Positions 33,976 to 44,317 of a stretch of 64,000 nt of DNA are shown here, piece by piece (the first letter of the stretch is position 1; each line of letters begins with the position of its first letter). A program made the position numbers and the translations under genes. The notes under the pieces were generated by a model. That model worked only from the letters and a program-made list of their open reading frames with translations, was not told the origin of the DNA and searched no databases. Source of the stretch: Sporolactobacillus kofuensis. Lineage in GTDB: Bacteria; Bacillota; Bacilli; Bacillales; Sporolactobacillaceae. The DNA lies in contig NZ_JAMXWN010000007.1 of NCBI RefSeq assembly GCF_024125425.1, positions 1 to 64,000 of the forward strand, in the 5' to 3' direction.

Positions 33976-35562
33976 TCATAGACCTTTTATTGGACCGGCA
34001 CTCCGAATTAGTTCCGGAACGTTTGAGAAGCGCTCAAAATTACGTATAAACAAATGCGCAAGCGCTTTGGATGCTCGTTCATAAGCTTCTTGATTATGCC
34101 ATGAATTCCAAGGCATAAGAAGATGATTAGGAACACCTGGACATGACTTTGGAATACGCAAGCCAAAAATAGGATCGTTAACCGTATCACATTCATTTAA
34201 ACAGTTGTCCAATGCACCCTGGATCATTTTTCTTGTAAAGGAAAGATCGATGCGCTCTCCCACACCAAAAGGCCCTCCAATCCAACCGGTATTCACCATA
34301 AAAACGTTTACATTATATTTGTTAATAAAATTGCCTAAGAGTTTCGCATAGCTCGTTGCTTGAAGAGGCATGAACGGAGCGCCGAAACAGGTTGAAAACG
34401 TCGCTTCCGGATCAATAATACCACGCTCTGTCCCTGCAAGTTTACTCGTATATCCGGAAAGAAATTGATACATTGCTTGCTCAGTCGTAAGTATACTTAG
34501 TGGCGGAAGTACACCGAACGCATCTGCGGTCAAGAAAATAATGGTACTCGGATGTCCGCCTTGACTCGAAGACAATGCATTTCTTACAGTGCTCATTGAG
34601 TAAGCAACACGTGTATTCTCTGTAAGCGATCCATTCGTGTAATCTGGGGTACGATCGGCACTTGAAAGCACAACATTTTCAAGCACCGATCCAAACTGAA
34701 TACATGCATATATTTGAGGCTCTTTTGCTTGCGTCAGTCGCATCGTTTTGGCATAGCAGCCGCCTTCAATGTTAAATACACCATGATCCGACCATCCATG
34801 CTCATCATCGCCAATTAATAAGCGATCCGTTGTATTCGATAGCGTCGTCTTTCCTGTCCCGGATAGCCCAAAGAATAGCGCAACACGTCCGTCTTTCCCC
34901 TGGTTTGCCGAACAATGCATCGGCATGATCCCTTTTTGTGGAAGAACGTAATTCATGACCGTAAATATGGATTTCTTGATCTCACCGGCATATTCTGTAC
35001 CTCCAATTAATACAGCACGATGTTTTATAGAAATAATAATAAATGCTTCAGATTTTGTCCCATCAGTAGCCGGATCGGCTTTAAATCCCGGGACAGAAAG
35101 AACAGTAAAGGGTGAATGGTATTGATTTAAATTTACTTTAGAAGGTTCAATAAACAGCTGTCGGCAGAAGAGGTTCTGCCAAGCGAATTCATTAATAATT
35201 TGTATCGATAGGCTATGTTCAGGATCTGCACCGGCAAACCCTCTAAAGACATACCTGTCCTTCTTGATACACAAATAATTTGTGAGTTTCCGATAAAGAG
35301 TGTTGAAGACGTCGTCGCTAATGGATTGATTCCGACTCCAATCAATCATGTTTTCAGTCAGTTCATCTTTCACAATAAATTTGTCTTTAGGAGATCTTCC
35401 GGTGTATTTTCCGGTTGTGACACATAGTGCACCATTACTTGCTAAAACGCCTTCATTTTTCTTCACCGCATGTTCAATAAGTTCCGGCACAGACAGATTA
35501 ATAAATGTATTTCCGACTTTGAGCAATTCAGAGATGGGTGTTTCTGAGAATAATTGATTCAT
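33976..35562 (-). CDS. pckA: Phosphoenolpyruvate carboxykinase (ATP)
   Basis: 528-aa ATP-dependent PEPCK, converting oxaloacetate and ATP to PEP, CO2 and ADP as the first committed step of gluconeogenesis. The kinase P-loop GLSGTGKTTLS, the following DDEHGWSD metal site, and TGKYTGRSPKDKFIV in the N-terminal domain are intact. ATG 35562 follows AAAGGGCTG. It is divergent from metK with the SAM riboswitch between them, the same arrangement as in B. subtilis. Repression by glucose is expected for the enzyme, but I saw no clear operator here. Confidence 0.97.
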   Translation of the reverse strand: MNQLFSETPISELLKVGNTFINLSVPELIEHAVKKNEGVLASNGALCVTTGKYTGRSPKDKFIVKDELTENMIDWSRNQSISDDVFNTLYRKLTNYLCIKKDRYVFRGFAGADPEHSLSIQIINEFAWQNLFCRQLFIEPSKVNLNQYHSPFTVLSVPGFKADPATDGTKSEAFIIISIKHRAVLIGGTEYAGEIKKSIFTVMNYVLPQKGIMPMHCSANQGKDGRVALFFGLSGTGKTTLSNTTDRLLIGDDEHGWSDHGVFNIEGGCYAKTMRLTQAKEPQIYACIQFGSVLENVVLSSADRTPDYTNGSLTENTRVAYSMSTVRNALSSSQGGHPSTIIFLTADAFGVLPPLSILTTEQAMYQFLSGYTSKLAGTERGIIDPEATFSTCFGAPFMPLQATSYAKLLGNFINKYNVNVFMVNTGWIGGPFGVGERIDLSFTRKMIQGALDNCLNECDTVNDPIFGLRIPKSCPGVPNHLLMPWNSWHNQEAYERASKALAHLFIRNFERFSNVPELIRSAGPIKGL

Positions 35563-35731
35563 GATAACAGCCCTTTCTTCATTAAATTGTTCACCTATTC
35601 AATACGGTATAGCACAATAATGGAAATGTAACCTACTAATATTTTAATCAGCTTTTGATGATAAAACAATCTGAAAAAATATTTGTTACAGAGAGAACAA
35701 CAAAGAAAGTATTTTGGAGGGAAAACATACG

Positions 35732-35760
35732 TTGACAGTTTAAATTCCCTGCGTTATGAT
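35732..35760 (+). promoter_or_regulatory. SigA promoter of the metK leader
   Basis: TTGACA (35732-35737), 17-nt spacer, TATGAT (35755-35760), about 20 nt before the S-box RNA. Confidence 0.85.
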
Positions 35761-35779
35761 GTGATTTATACACGGCTGC

Positions 35780-35899
35780 TCTTATTCCGAGTAGGCAGAG
35801 GGACAGGCCCGATGAAGCCCGGCAACCGGCCAAATAATTGGTACGGTGCTAACCTGCAGAGAAAGGAAAATAACCTTTCTTCTGATAATAAGAGGCACG
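35780..35899 (+). ncRNA. SAM-I (S-box) riboswitch of metK
   Basis: The conserved S-box blocks are present in order: CTCTTATTCCGAG, GCAGAGGGACAGGCCC, GATGAAGCCCGGCAACC, GGTGCTAACCTGC and the closing AATAAGAGG that pairs with the first strand (P1). SAM binding stabilises P1 and lets the downstream terminator (35912-35940) form, lowering metK expression. Confidence 0.96.
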
Positions 35900-35911
35900 C
35901 GATAAGAATCG

Positions 35912-35940
35912 GCCTTTCCTTAATTGGAGTGGGCTTTTTT
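35912..35940 (+). terminator. Terminator of the SAM riboswitch
   Basis: GCCTTTCC pairs with GGAG and GGGC (one bulged T), followed by TTTTTT. Confidence 0.8.
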
Positions 35941-36023
35941 CTTGCCTTGAAAACAAAAGAATAAGGATTGGGTACCGTTGACACCATTTTGTATATAATG
36001 TTTGAAAGGCAGGGTGAAGAAAA

Positions 36024-37247
36024 ATGACGAAGAAGTATTCAAGACGGTTGTTCACTTCTGAATCAGTTACTGAAGGACATCCGGATAAGATCTGTGACCA
36101 AATTTCAGATGCTATTCTTGATGAACTCCTTAAGGGAGATCCTAATGCTAGGGTTGCATGTGAGACTGTGGTCAATACCGGACTCGTGCTTGTTACAGGT
36201 GAAATTTCAACATCTACCTATGTAGATATTCCTAAAGTAGTTCGTCAGACGATTCAGGAGATCGGCTATGATAATGCGAAATATGGGTTCGATGCGTCTA
36301 ACTGTGCCATTCTAACTTCAATCGAAGAGCAGTCGGCAGATATTGCGCAAGGTGTAAATCAGGCACTTGAAGCTCGTGAAGGCACGATGACCGAAGATCA
36401 AATTGAAGCGATCGGAGCTGGTGATCAGGGGTTGATGTTCGGTTTCGCAGTCAATGAAACACCGGAACTGATGCCTTTACCAATAGCGCTTGCACATAAA
36501 TTGGCAAAACGTTTGGCTGATGTTCGAAAAGACAAAACCATTAGCTATCTCCGCCCGGATGGTAAAACCCAGGTCACTGTTGAGTACGATGAAGACGGTC
36601 ATCCGGAACGTATCGATACCATTGTCATTTCCGCACAACATGATCCCGATGTGACAGAAGCACAAATAAAAAAAGATTTGCATGAATTTGTTATTCGTCC
36701 AACGGTTCCTGAAAAATTGATTGATTCAAAAACGAAATTTTTTATTAATCCGACCGGTCGCTTTGTCATTGGCGGACCCCAAGGCGATGCAGGGCTCACT
36801 GGACGTAAAATTATTGTAGATACCTACGGCGGATATGCACGGCATGGAGGCGGTGCATTCTCAGGAAAGGATGCAACAAAAGTTGATCGTTCTGCCTCAT
36901 ACGCAGCAAGGTATGTTGCAAAAAACATTGTGGCTGCAGGACTTGCTGAAAAGTGTGAAGTCCAGCTTGCTTATGCCATTGGTGTTGCTGAACCTGTTTC
37001 AATTTCTGTTGATACATTTGGCACCGGCAAGGCAACTGAAGAACAACTCGTTCAACTCATTCGTCATAATTTCGATCTGAGGCCGGCAGGGATTATTAAA
37101 ATGCTGGATTTACGTCGACCGATTTACCGGCAGACTTCGGTATACGGGCATTTCGGACGTACAGACATTGAACTTCCATGGGAGAAAACAGACAAAGCGG
37201 ATCTGTTGAAACAGCAAGTGCTCTCAAGTACTCAAACTCATTCCTAA
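36024..37247 (+). CDS. metK: S-adenosylmethionine synthetase
   Basis: 407-aa enzyme making SAM from methionine and ATP. The family motifs are visible: [20 protein letters not shown] at the N-terminus, [12 protein letters not shown] (methionine/ATP site) and the P-loop-like [19 protein letters not shown] 36024 follows AGGGTG. It is controlled by the SAM riboswitch and promoter upstream, giving direct feedback from its product. A strong terminator follows. Confidence 0.98.
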   Translation: MTKKYSRRLFTSESVTEGHPDKICDQISDAILDELLKGDPNARVACETVVNTGLVLVTGEISTSTYVDIPKVVRQTIQEIGYDNAKYGFDASNCAILTSIEEQSADIAQGVNQALEAREGTMTEDQIEAIGAGDQGLMFGFAVNETPELMPLPIALAHKLAKRLADVRKDKTISYLRPDGKTQVTVEYDEDGHPERIDTIVISAQHDPDVTEAQIKKDLHEFVIRPTVPEKLIDSKTKFFINPTGRFVIGGPQGDAGLTGRKIIVDTYGGYARHGGGAFSGKDATKVDRSASYAARYVAKNIVAAGLAEKCEVQLAYAIGVAEPVSISVDTFGTGKATEEQLVQLIRHNFDLRPAGIIKMLDLRRPIYRQTSVYGHFGRTDIELPWEKTDKADLLKQQVLSSTQTHS

Positions 37248-37254
37248 TCGTTAC

Positions 37255-37294
37255 AAAATCGCTTTCCTTGCAAGTTAAGGGAAAGCGATTTTTA
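37255..37294 (+). terminator. metK terminator
   Basis: AAATCGCTTTCC pairs with GGAAAGCGATTT, followed by TTATTT. Confidence 0.92.
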
Positions 37295-37487
37295 TTTGAT
37301 ATACAGTTACATAAGTTTAGAGAACGTTTGTTATACTAGGATTAATCATGAGAAAAATAAGAACTCATCGGGATCCTTGTGAAGAGTCGGTCATAAAAAA
37401 TAATAATCTTTGCAGGCAATGAGACTTTTATCGTTTTTCGTACCGCTAGTCTTTGATGATTGATTGATTTGTAAGGAGGTCGTGAAG

Positions 37488-38555
37488 ATGACTGTACCGT
37501 CGGGACCATTAATCTTAATGGCACAGATTTATCGAAAAGTGTTACCTTCCGTCCATGAAGAACTTGATAAATGGACACAGAAAGCACACGCCATTCCAGA
37601 TCTGGAATTAAGAAAGCAAGCATTGGCAAGTATTAGAACGAAAACTTTTCATTGTGAGGGCGGAGCAATATACAGTCTCCTGGCTGATCAGAAGCAGCGT
37701 GAACTTATCACTTTTATCGTTGCGTATCAGACAATCAGTGATTATCTTGACAACTTATGCGATCGAAGTGTGTCACTGGATCCCGAGGACTTTCGCTGCC
37801 TACACCAATCAATGATTGATGCGCTCACACCAGGATCTAAAATGATCGATTATTATCGATTCCGCGGTGAATGTGCGGACGGCGGCTATTTGTGTGCGCT
37901 CGTCTCCACTTGCCAGGATGTATTAGCAGACATTTCCGCACGCTCAATCATTCAACCAGCACTGCATGAATTAGCCGGATTTTATTGTGATTTGCAAGTA
38001 CACAAGCATGTAAAAAAAGATCAGCGTGTGCCAAGACTGGTTGCTTGGTTCCAAAAAAATAAAGCTCATCTTCCTGAGATGAGCTGGTACGAATTTGCGG
38101 CTTGTTCCGGATCAACGCTAGGCATCTTCTGTATTGTGTCGTACGCCGCCGCACGAGGGAGAGAGATGGTTCATCTGGTTGATCAAATCAAGGACAGTTA
38201 TTTTCCATGGGTGCAGGGTTTACATATCCTCATGGATTATTTCATCGATCAAGAAGAAGATCGCATTGAAGGAGATCTCAACTTCTGTTCGTATTATCGC
38301 AACGATGATGAAATGATCAATCGCTTCAAACATTTTATTGAGGAAGCAGATCGCGCTATTGAAACCATGCCGGATAAACAGTTTCATAAAATGATTAATC
38401 GAGGTCTGCTCGGTATCTATCTTGCCGATCAAAAAGTAGCAAGACAACGCAATGTACGTGTTCTTGCTCGAAAATTAATTCGTAAATCCGGCAGTAGAGG
38501 CTTGTTCTTCTTTGTAAACGGTTGGTTGTACCGTCGAATCAGGCAAAGCATTTAG
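37488..38555 (+). CDS. ytpB: Tetraprenyl-beta-curcumene synthase (YtpB, DUF2600)
   Basis: 355-aa member of the DUF2600 'large terpene synthase' family. In B. subtilis YtpB cyclises tetraprenyl diphosphate to tetraprenyl-beta-curcumene, a precursor of the C35 sesquarterpenes found in spores and vegetative cells. The Asp-rich segment SDYLDNLCD (D85, D88, D92) is the probable Mg-diphosphate site. ATG 37488 has AAGGAGG 8 nt upstream and is preferred over the ATG at 37464. It converges on ytqA with a 4-nt overlap. The prenyltransferase HepST is not nearby. Confidence 0.88.
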   Translation: MTVPSGPLILMAQIYRKVLPSVHEELDKWTQKAHAIPDLELRKQALASIRTKTFHCEGGAIYSLLADQKQRELITFIVAYQTISDYLDNLCDRSVSLDPEDFRCLHQSMIDALTPGSKMIDYYRFRGECADGGYLCALVSTCQDVLADISARSIIQPALHELAGFYCDLQVHKHVKKDQRVPRLVAWFQKNKAHLPEMSWYEFAACSGSTLGIFCIVSYAAARGREMVHLVDQIKDSYFPWVQGLHILMDYFIDQEEDRIEGDLNFCSYYRNDDEMINRFKHFIEEADRAIETMPDKQFHKMINRGLLGIYLADQKVARQRNVRVLARKLIRKSGSRGLFFFVNGWLYRRIRQSI

Positions 38556-39520
38556 AGCGAACGATGAATGGGTGATTTTGCATATTTTCCTTGCCAACTG
38601 TCTCTTCTGGCTAATTCTTCATCAATTGCGTCGAGAACTTCCCATTTGTTGAGACTCCACATCGGACCAATCATCAGGTCGGCAGGACCGTCACCGGTTA
38701 ATCTATGGATGATCATTTCAGGCGGGAGAATTTCAAGTTGATCACAGACAAGATTGACATAGGTTTTGAAATCGAGAAATTGAAGCATACCTTTTTCGTA
38801 TTGTTTTACCATTGCTGTTTTTTTCAGCAAATGGAGCAGATGAATTTTAATCCCTTGTACATCAAGCTTAGCCACTGCTTTTGCGGTTTCAAGCATCATT
38901 TCCGGGGTTTCTCGAGGCAGTCCGTCAATAATATGAACACAAACCGGTATATGATGGCGGCGTAATTTCTCTACACCTTCAACAAAGCAGTCAAAATCAT
39001 GTGCGCGGTTAATTAGACGACCAGTTTCGTCATGTACAGTTTGAAGCCCTAATTCTAGCCAAAGGAAAGTGCGTTGATTTAAGTCAGCCAAATAGTCAAC
39101 GACATCATCCGGCAGGCAGTCCGGACGCGTTGCAATTGAAAGACCAATGACACCTTCTTGTTCTAAAACGACTTCATAGCTTTCGCGCAACACATCCACA
39201 GGCGCATATGTATTTGAGAACGCTTGAAAGTAGCCGATATACTTGTCTGCATGGGGCCATTTGGCTTTCATCTTGTCTTTAATGGTGTTGAATTGAGTGA
39301 TCAGGTCGTCACGACGATTTCCTGCAAAGTCCCCGGACCCTTTCTGACTGCAGAAGGTGCACCCACCCCATGCTATTTTTCCATCACGATTGGGACAGTC
39401 GAAGCCGCCATCAAGAGGCACCTTAAAAACTTTGCTTCCAAACTTGTGCCTTAGATAGGTATTCCAAGAATAATATCGTTTATCCGGGCCGAAATGTTTC
39501 GGCCATTTTTGTTCCGCCAT
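38552..39520 (-). CDS. ytqA: Radical SAM protein YtqA (TIGR01212 family)
   Basis: 322-aa radical SAM enzyme. The cluster cysteines are C42, C54 and C57 in DCPNRDGKIAWGGCTFC, the wide spacing characteristic of this family (C-x11-C-x2-C) and unlike the standard CxxxCxxC. The ELGLQT and HIIDGLPRETPEMM motifs support an Elp3-like radical SAM fold. The reaction and substrate are not established. ATG 39520 starts with the conserved HFGPDKRYYSWNTYL region. It converges on ytpB. Confidence 0.87.
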   Translation of the reverse strand: MAEQKWPKHFGPDKRYYSWNTYLRHKFGSKVFKVPLDGGFDCPNRDGKIAWGGCTFCSQKGSGDFAGNRRDDLITQFNTIKDKMKAKWPHADKYIGYFQAFSNTYAPVDVLRESYEVVLEQEGVIGLSIATRPDCLPDDVVDYLADLNQRTFLWLELGLQTVHDETGRLINRAHDFDCFVEGVEKLRRHHIPVCVHIIDGLPRETPEMMLETAKAVAKLDVQGIKIHLLHLLKKTAMVKQYEKGMLQFLDFKTYVNLVCDQLEILPPEMIIHRLTGDGPADLMIGPMWSLNKWEVLDAIDEELARRDSWQGKYAKSPIHRSL

Positions 39521-39650
39521 GTCATGGCTCCCTTCATTTACCTAAGGCACATTCTAGCAAACAATGGCGAAAACATAAAGTTGAGGATTTTGGAATGTGA
39601 AAATCTGTATCAACGTATTGTCGCTGAAGAACGATTTTTGCCCGATCGAG

Positions 39651-39679
39651 TTGACATCTCTGATCAATATCAATAAAAT
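39651..39679 (+). promoter_or_regulatory. SigA promoter of the leuS T-box leader
   Basis: TTGACA (39651-39656), 17-nt spacer, TAAAAT (39674-39679). Confidence 0.82.
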
Positions 39680-39687
39680 GGAAGCAC

Positions 39688-39953
39688 AACCTTATAAATG
39701 AAATCACAATGACGGAGAGTACTAGCTAATGAACCCTTTCAGAGAGCCGGTGTTTGGTGTGAATCGGCATGGGAATTTAGGCGAACTCGCTCTTGAGTTA
39801 CAGGGTTGCCTTTGATTAGGTACCTTGTCGTTTCCCCACGTTACGGATTCAAGTGAGCATAATTTTTATTAAGCTAATTTGGGTGGTACCGCGGGAATTA
39901 ATAGTCATCAACCTCTCGTCCCTAACTAACAGGTTAAGGATGAGAGGTTTTTT
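39688..39953 (+). ncRNA. Leucine T-box leader of leuS
   Basis: T-box riboswitch: Stem I with AGAGAGCCGG and GGTGTGAATCGGCA, a probable CTC (leucine) specifier at 39786-39788 following GAA, the T-box sequence GGGTGGTACCGCGG (39881-39894) and a terminator. Uncharged tRNA-Leu(GAG) would pair with the specifier and the T-box bulge, form the antiterminator and permit leuS transcription. Confidence 0.95.
39910..39953 (+). terminator. T-box terminator
   Basis: AACCTCTCGTCC pairs with GGATGAGAGGTT, followed by a T-run. Confidence 0.9.
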
Positions 39954-40002
39954 AATTTTTTTGCAAGAACGATTACCGGTTATGAAAAGGGAGGAACACG
40001 CC

Positions 40003-42432
40003 ATGGCAATGGCCTTTGACCATCGAAAAATTGAAGCAAGATGGCAAAATTATTGGGATGATCATCAAACATTCAAGACCCATGATGATTCGGATAAACC
40101 TAAATATTATGTACTAGATATGTTTCCATATCCGTCAGGAAAAGGACTGCATGTCGGACATCCGGAAGGTTATACTGCAACCGATATTATGGCGCGTATG
40201 AAACGGATGCAAGGCTTCGAAGTGCTGCATCCAATCGGGTGGGATGCCTTTGGGCTTCCGGCGGAACAATACGCACTGGATACCGGACACGATCCGGCTG
40301 ATTTTACAGAACAGAACATTGCTACATTCAAAAAGCAGATTAAATCGCTTGGTTTTTCCTACGATTGGGATCGTGAACTCAACACAACCGATCCGGAGTA
40401 CTATAAGTGGACGCAATGGATCTTCCTGCAGCTGTACAAAAAAGGGCTCGCTTATAGTGCAGAAGTCCCGGTGAACTGGTGTCCGGCACTCGGAACCGTT
40501 CTGGCAAATGAAGAGGTTATTGATGGAAAGAGCGAGCGCGGCGGGCATCCGGTCATTCGCAAGCCAATGCGGCAATGGATGCTGAAAATTACCGCCTATG
40601 CCGATCGTCTGCTTGATGATCTTGACGATCTCGACTGGCCGGATAGCATTAAAGAGATGCAGCGTAACTGGATCGGTCGCTCTGTAGGGGCTGAAGTGCA
40701 GTTTGCCATTGACGGATTCGAAAATGAAAAAGTAACAGTTTTCACGACACGTCCGGATACGCTGTTCGGTGCAACCTATATGGTGCTCGCACCGGAGCAT
40801 AAATTAATCGATAAGATTGTCACACCGGAACAGAAGTCGGCTGTTGATCAATACCGCGCTGATGTGGCAGCAAAAAGCGATTTGGAACGAACGGATCTGG
40901 CAAAAACGAAAACCGGTGCGTTTACCGGGGCATATGCAATCAACCCGGTTAACGGTAAAAAAGTACCGATTTGGATCGCTGATTATGTTTTGATTACTTA
41001 TGGATCAGGCGCCATTATGGCGGTTCCTGGACATGATGATCGTGACTATGAATTTGCAACGAAGTTTAATCTGCCGATTGTTGAAGTTGTTGCCGGAGGC
41101 GATCTGTCCAAGGAAGCCTATACAGGTGACGGCAAACATGTCAATTCTGGTTTTCTAGATGGACTCGGAAAACAAGAAGCGATCGCAAAAATGATTGATT
41201 GGCTCGTCGCTCACAAGGTCGGCAGCCGTAAAGTTACGTATCGGCTCCGCGACTGGCTGTTCAGTCGCCAGCGTTACTGGGGCGAACCGATTCCGATTAT
41301 CCATATGGAAGATGGGTCGCTTAAAGCTGTTCCAGAAGAAGAACTGCCGCTTCGTCTTCCTAAAACAAAAAATATCAAGCCATCCGGTACGGGAGAATCA
41401 CCGCTTGCCAACATAACCGACTGGATTGAAGTGACGGTTCCTGAAACGGGCATGAAGGGACGCCGCGAAACAAACACCATGCCGCAATGGGCGGGAAGTA
41501 GTTGGTACTTCCTTCGTTATATCGATCCACATAACAAAGAAAAACTGGCAGATCCGGAAAAACTGAAACGCTGGATGTCGGTTGATCTGTATGTTGGCGG
41601 GGCAGAGCATGCGGTACTCCACCTGCTGTATGCACGTTTCTGGCACAAAGTACTTTATGATCTAGGCGTCGTACCGACCAAAGAACCGTTCCAAAAACTC
41701 GTCAACCAAGGGATGATTCTTGGAACAAATCACGAGAAAATGAGCAAATCGAAGGGGAACGTGATCAATCCGGATGACATCGTTGCTTCTCACGGTGCCG
41801 ACACGCTTCGCCTTTATGAAATGTTTATGGGACCAATCGATGCTGCGAAGCCTTGGTCGGAGACTGGAATTGACGGCTCACGTCGGTTCCTCGACCGTAT
41901 CTGGAGACTGTTTGTAACGTCCGAAGGAAAGCTTTCTGAAATTGTAGCTCCGAATGCAACAGTCAGCGAGGAATTTGAAAAAGCTTATCACCAGACTGTT
42001 AAAAAGGTTAGTGAAGACTTTGAAATCATGCATTTCAACACGGGCATTGCACAACTCATGACGTTTATTAATGAAGTTTACAAACAAGACAAGATCCCTG
42101 CATCGATGGCGGAAGGTTTCATTAAACTTCTTTCTCCTGTCGCTCCGCATATTAGTGAAGAAATCTGGTCGCTACTTGGCCATGATCAGTCCATTGAAAA
42201 ATCAATGTGGCCGGTTTACGATGCCAATAAGCTCGTTGAAGAACAAATTGAGATTATTGTTCAAATTAATGGCAAGATTCGTGCGCGGCTCAATGTAGAT
42301 AAAGGAACATCAAGAGACGAACTTGAGAAGATGGCGCTTGGCGACGAGCAAATTAAGGCACAGCTTGCTGAAAAGTCGATCAAAAAGGTGATCGCAGTTC
42401 CCGATAAACTCGTCAATATTGTGGCTAAATAA
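40003..42432 (+). CDS. leuS: Leucyl-tRNA synthetase
   Basis: 809-aa class I synthetase (B. subtilis LeuS is 804 aa). The HIGH-type motif is HVGH (50-53, in [12 protein letters not shown]) and KMSKS is at about 579-583. Between them lies a CP1 editing domain with the [19 protein letters not shown] segment, and [22 protein letters not shown] includes the editing aspartate region. ATG 40003 follows GGGAGG by about 8 nt and lies after the T-box terminator; the frame extends upstream through the leader but cannot be translated sensibly there. Confidence 0.98.
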   Translation: MAMAFDHRKIEARWQNYWDDHQTFKTHDDSDKPKYYVLDMFPYPSGKGLHVGHPEGYTATDIMARMKRMQGFEVLHPIGWDAFGLPAEQYALDTGHDPADFTEQNIATFKKQIKSLGFSYDWDRELNTTDPEYYKWTQWIFLQLYKKGLAYSAEVPVNWCPALGTVLANEEVIDGKSERGGHPVIRKPMRQWMLKITAYADRLLDDLDDLDWPDSIKEMQRNWIGRSVGAEVQFAIDGFENEKVTVFTTRPDTLFGATYMVLAPEHKLIDKIVTPEQKSAVDQYRADVAAKSDLERTDLAKTKTGAFTGAYAINPVNGKKVPIWIADYVLITYGSGAIMAVPGHDDRDYEFATKFNLPIVEVVAGGDLSKEAYTGDGKHVNSGFLDGLGKQEAIAKMIDWLVAHKVGSRKVTYRLRDWLFSRQRYWGEPIPIIHMEDGSLKAVPEEELPLRLPKTKNIKPSGTGESPLANITDWIEVTVPETGMKGRRETNTMPQWAGSSWYFLRYIDPHNKEKLADPEKLKRWMSVDLYVGGAEHAVLHLLYARFWHKVLYDLGVVPTKEPFQKLVNQGMILGTNHEKMSKSKGNVINPDDIVASHGADTLRLYEMFMGPIDAAKPWSETGIDGSRRFLDRIWRLFVTSEGKLSEIVAPNATVSEEFEKAYHQTVKKVSEDFEIMHFNTGIAQLMTFINEVYKQDKIPASMAEGFIKLLSPVAPHISEEIWSLLGHDQSIEKSMWPVYDANKLVEEQIEIIVQINGKIRARLNVDKGTSRDELEKMALGDEQIKAQLAEKSIKKVIAVPDKLVNIVAK

Positions 42433-42445
42433 AGGCCATCCCACT

Positions 42446-42490
42446 AAAAAGTCGCTTTTCATGCGAAAGCATAGAAGCGACTTTTATTTT
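42446..42490 (+). terminator. leuS terminator
   Basis: AAAAGTCGCTT pairs with AAGCGACTTTT with an inner ATGC/GCAT pair, followed by ATTTT. Confidence 0.85.
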
Positions 42491-42657
42491 GTACTTAGAA
42501 ATCATTTGTTGCATTGATAAATTTTACGTTTTTACGATGAAATGTGACAATTCATGGAAGAGCTTACCATATCGATGCTGCATGATTAAATGAATATGGT
42601 AAAATACTAAGAGTTGTGGGCATTATTGCCCAATTGAGAGTTTAGGAGCGTTGACAG

Positions 42658-44253
42658 ATGTCCGCATCAAAAATGATCCGGGGCACGATGATTCTTACCA
42701 TTGCTGCTTTTTCTTCAAGATTGTTAGGTATTTTATTTGTTATCCCCTATAATGCATTAACGGGTACGGAGGGATCCTTCCTTTACCAATATGCTTATAC
42801 GCCATATGCGATCATGCTTAGTATCTCAACGATGGGCTTACCGCTGGCAGTTTCTAAATTCGTATCAAAGTATAACGCGCTTGGAGATTATGAATCGGGA
42901 AAGCGTCTATTTAAATCTGGAATAGTCTTAATGTCTATAACCGGTTTGATCGGTTTCATGATCTTGTTTCTTGGAGCGCCAAATATAGTCGCTACTTATG
43001 GTGTTCCCTCTGCTGAGGTGCCCAATGTCATTCTCGTTACCCGAGTGGTTAGCATCGCAATATTGGTTGTTCCGGTTATGAGTCTGTTACGCGGTTATTT
43101 TCAAGGGTTTCAATCGATGGGACCAACAGCAGTTTCTCAAGTTGTTGAGCAAATTATTCGCGTTGGTTTTATTCTCGTTAGTGCATTTCTAGTCATGAAG
43201 GTATTTAATGGATCAGCAGTTACGGCTGCTTCCCTCGCTACTTTTGCGGCATTTGTCGGAGCGGTAGCCGGTCTTTACGTTATGCTCCAATATTGGGTCG
43301 CTAGACGTCCGTATCTCAATAAATTGGAACAAACCTTGACTAGACGCTCTAAAATTTCATATCTCTCTATGTATAAAGAGCTTGTAACATATGCTGTTCC
43401 TTTTGTCGCTGTAGGCATTGCGATGCAGCTCTATCAGCTCATTGACCAAGTAATGGCTTATCATTACCTTGAATACAGTGCAGACGTTACGAAAAAGGTG
43501 ATTACTGATTTAACCATGAATGATCAGAAAATGGTGATGATCCCGGTAACTCTGGCAACGTCTCTTGCCGTAAGTGCCGTACCTGCAATCATTCAATCGT
43601 ATTCTGTCGGACGTCTAAAGGATGTCAACAATAAGATTACCCAAGCTTTTGAATTGGTATTATTTCTTACGATTCCAGCATCGATTGGCTTGTCTCTATT
43701 AGGGTATATGGTGCATGGGTTACTCTTTGAAATCGACCCCGTCGATTTAGCGATCGGCGGACGCATTTTGATGTGGTATGCCCCAACAGCGATTTTCTTT
43801 GCACTGTTCCAAGTGACCGCTTCTATTCTTCAAGGCATTAATCATCAAAGAGTGACCCTGTTCAGTCTTGGTGCTGGAGTACTGGTTAAAATATTACTTA
43901 ACCCCGTATCCATGAAACTCTTCGGTATGGTTGGCCCAGTGATCGCAACAGATATAGGTTATACATTATGCATTCTGATTAATTTAATTGCAATCAAAAG
44001 GGCAACGGACTATCACTACTCAAATATTGCTAATCAGCTTATCCATATTATTGGGTATACGGTCATGATGGGCCTTGTGATTCAACTCATCTTCTTAATC
44101 TTCGGTGGACATTCACCAAGCAGTAAAGGAGAGGCGATTGTTGTTATTCTCTTAAGTGTACTTCTTGGAGCTGCCGTTTATTTGCTTCTTGCGAAATGGA
44201 CGGGCTTATTAAGACGCGTGGTTGGGAATTTCAGAGGGAAACAAGCGGAATGA
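42658..44253 (+). CDS. ytgP: MOP-superfamily flippase YtgP (MurJ-like polysaccharide biosynthesis protein)
   Basis: 531-aa membrane protein with about 14 helices, of the PST/MurJ class in the MATE/MOP superfamily. It starts MIRGTMILTIAAFSSRLLGILFVIPY and contains the conserved LLRGYFQGFQSMGPTAVSQVVEQI segment. In B. subtilis, YtgP is a lipid II flippase redundant with Amj, so the likely job is moving peptidoglycan precursor across the membrane. ATG 42658 has AGGAG 9 nt upstream. A strong hairpin follows 21 nt after the stop. Confidence 0.88.
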   Translation: MSASKMIRGTMILTIAAFSSRLLGILFVIPYNALTGTEGSFLYQYAYTPYAIMLSISTMGLPLAVSKFVSKYNALGDYESGKRLFKSGIVLMSITGLIGFMILFLGAPNIVATYGVPSAEVPNVILVTRVVSIAILVVPVMSLLRGYFQGFQSMGPTAVSQVVEQIIRVGFILVSAFLVMKVFNGSAVTAASLATFAAFVGAVAGLYVMLQYWVARRPYLNKLEQTLTRRSKISYLSMYKELVTYAVPFVAVGIAMQLYQLIDQVMAYHYLEYSADVTKKVITDLTMNDQKMVMIPVTLATSLAVSAVPAIIQSYSVGRLKDVNNKITQAFELVLFLTIPASIGLSLLGYMVHGLLFEIDPVDLAIGGRILMWYAPTAIFFALFQVTASILQGINHQRVTLFSLGAGVLVKILLNPVSMKLFGMVGPVIATDIGYTLCILINLIAIKRATDYHYSNIANQLIHIIGYTVMMGLVIQLIFLIFGGHSPSSKGEAIVVILLSVLLGAAVYLLLAKWTGLLRRVVGNFRGKQAE

Positions 44254-44274
44254 CTGTAGCTTGAACTGCATAAT

Positions 44275-44308
44275 AAAAAAAGTCGAAACGATTGTTTCGA
44301 CTTTTTTT
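44275..44308. terminator. Bidirectional terminator between ytgP and the coiled-coil gene
   Basis: AAAAAAAGTCGAAAC pairs with GTTTCGACTTTTTTT around GATT. Both strands have T-runs, so it serves both converging genes. Confidence 0.93.
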
Positions 44309-44317
44309 ATGTGCTGC

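Noticed and set aside
35978-35999. Second metK promoter (TTGACA and TATAAT close to the start codon)
   Set aside because: The hexamers are only 10 nt apart, which SigA cannot use, and they lie after the riboswitch terminator.
39494-39676. 60-codon frame on the plus strand across the ytqA start
   Set aside because: It overlaps the ytqA N-terminus and the T-box promoter, with no ribosome binding site and no family resemblance.
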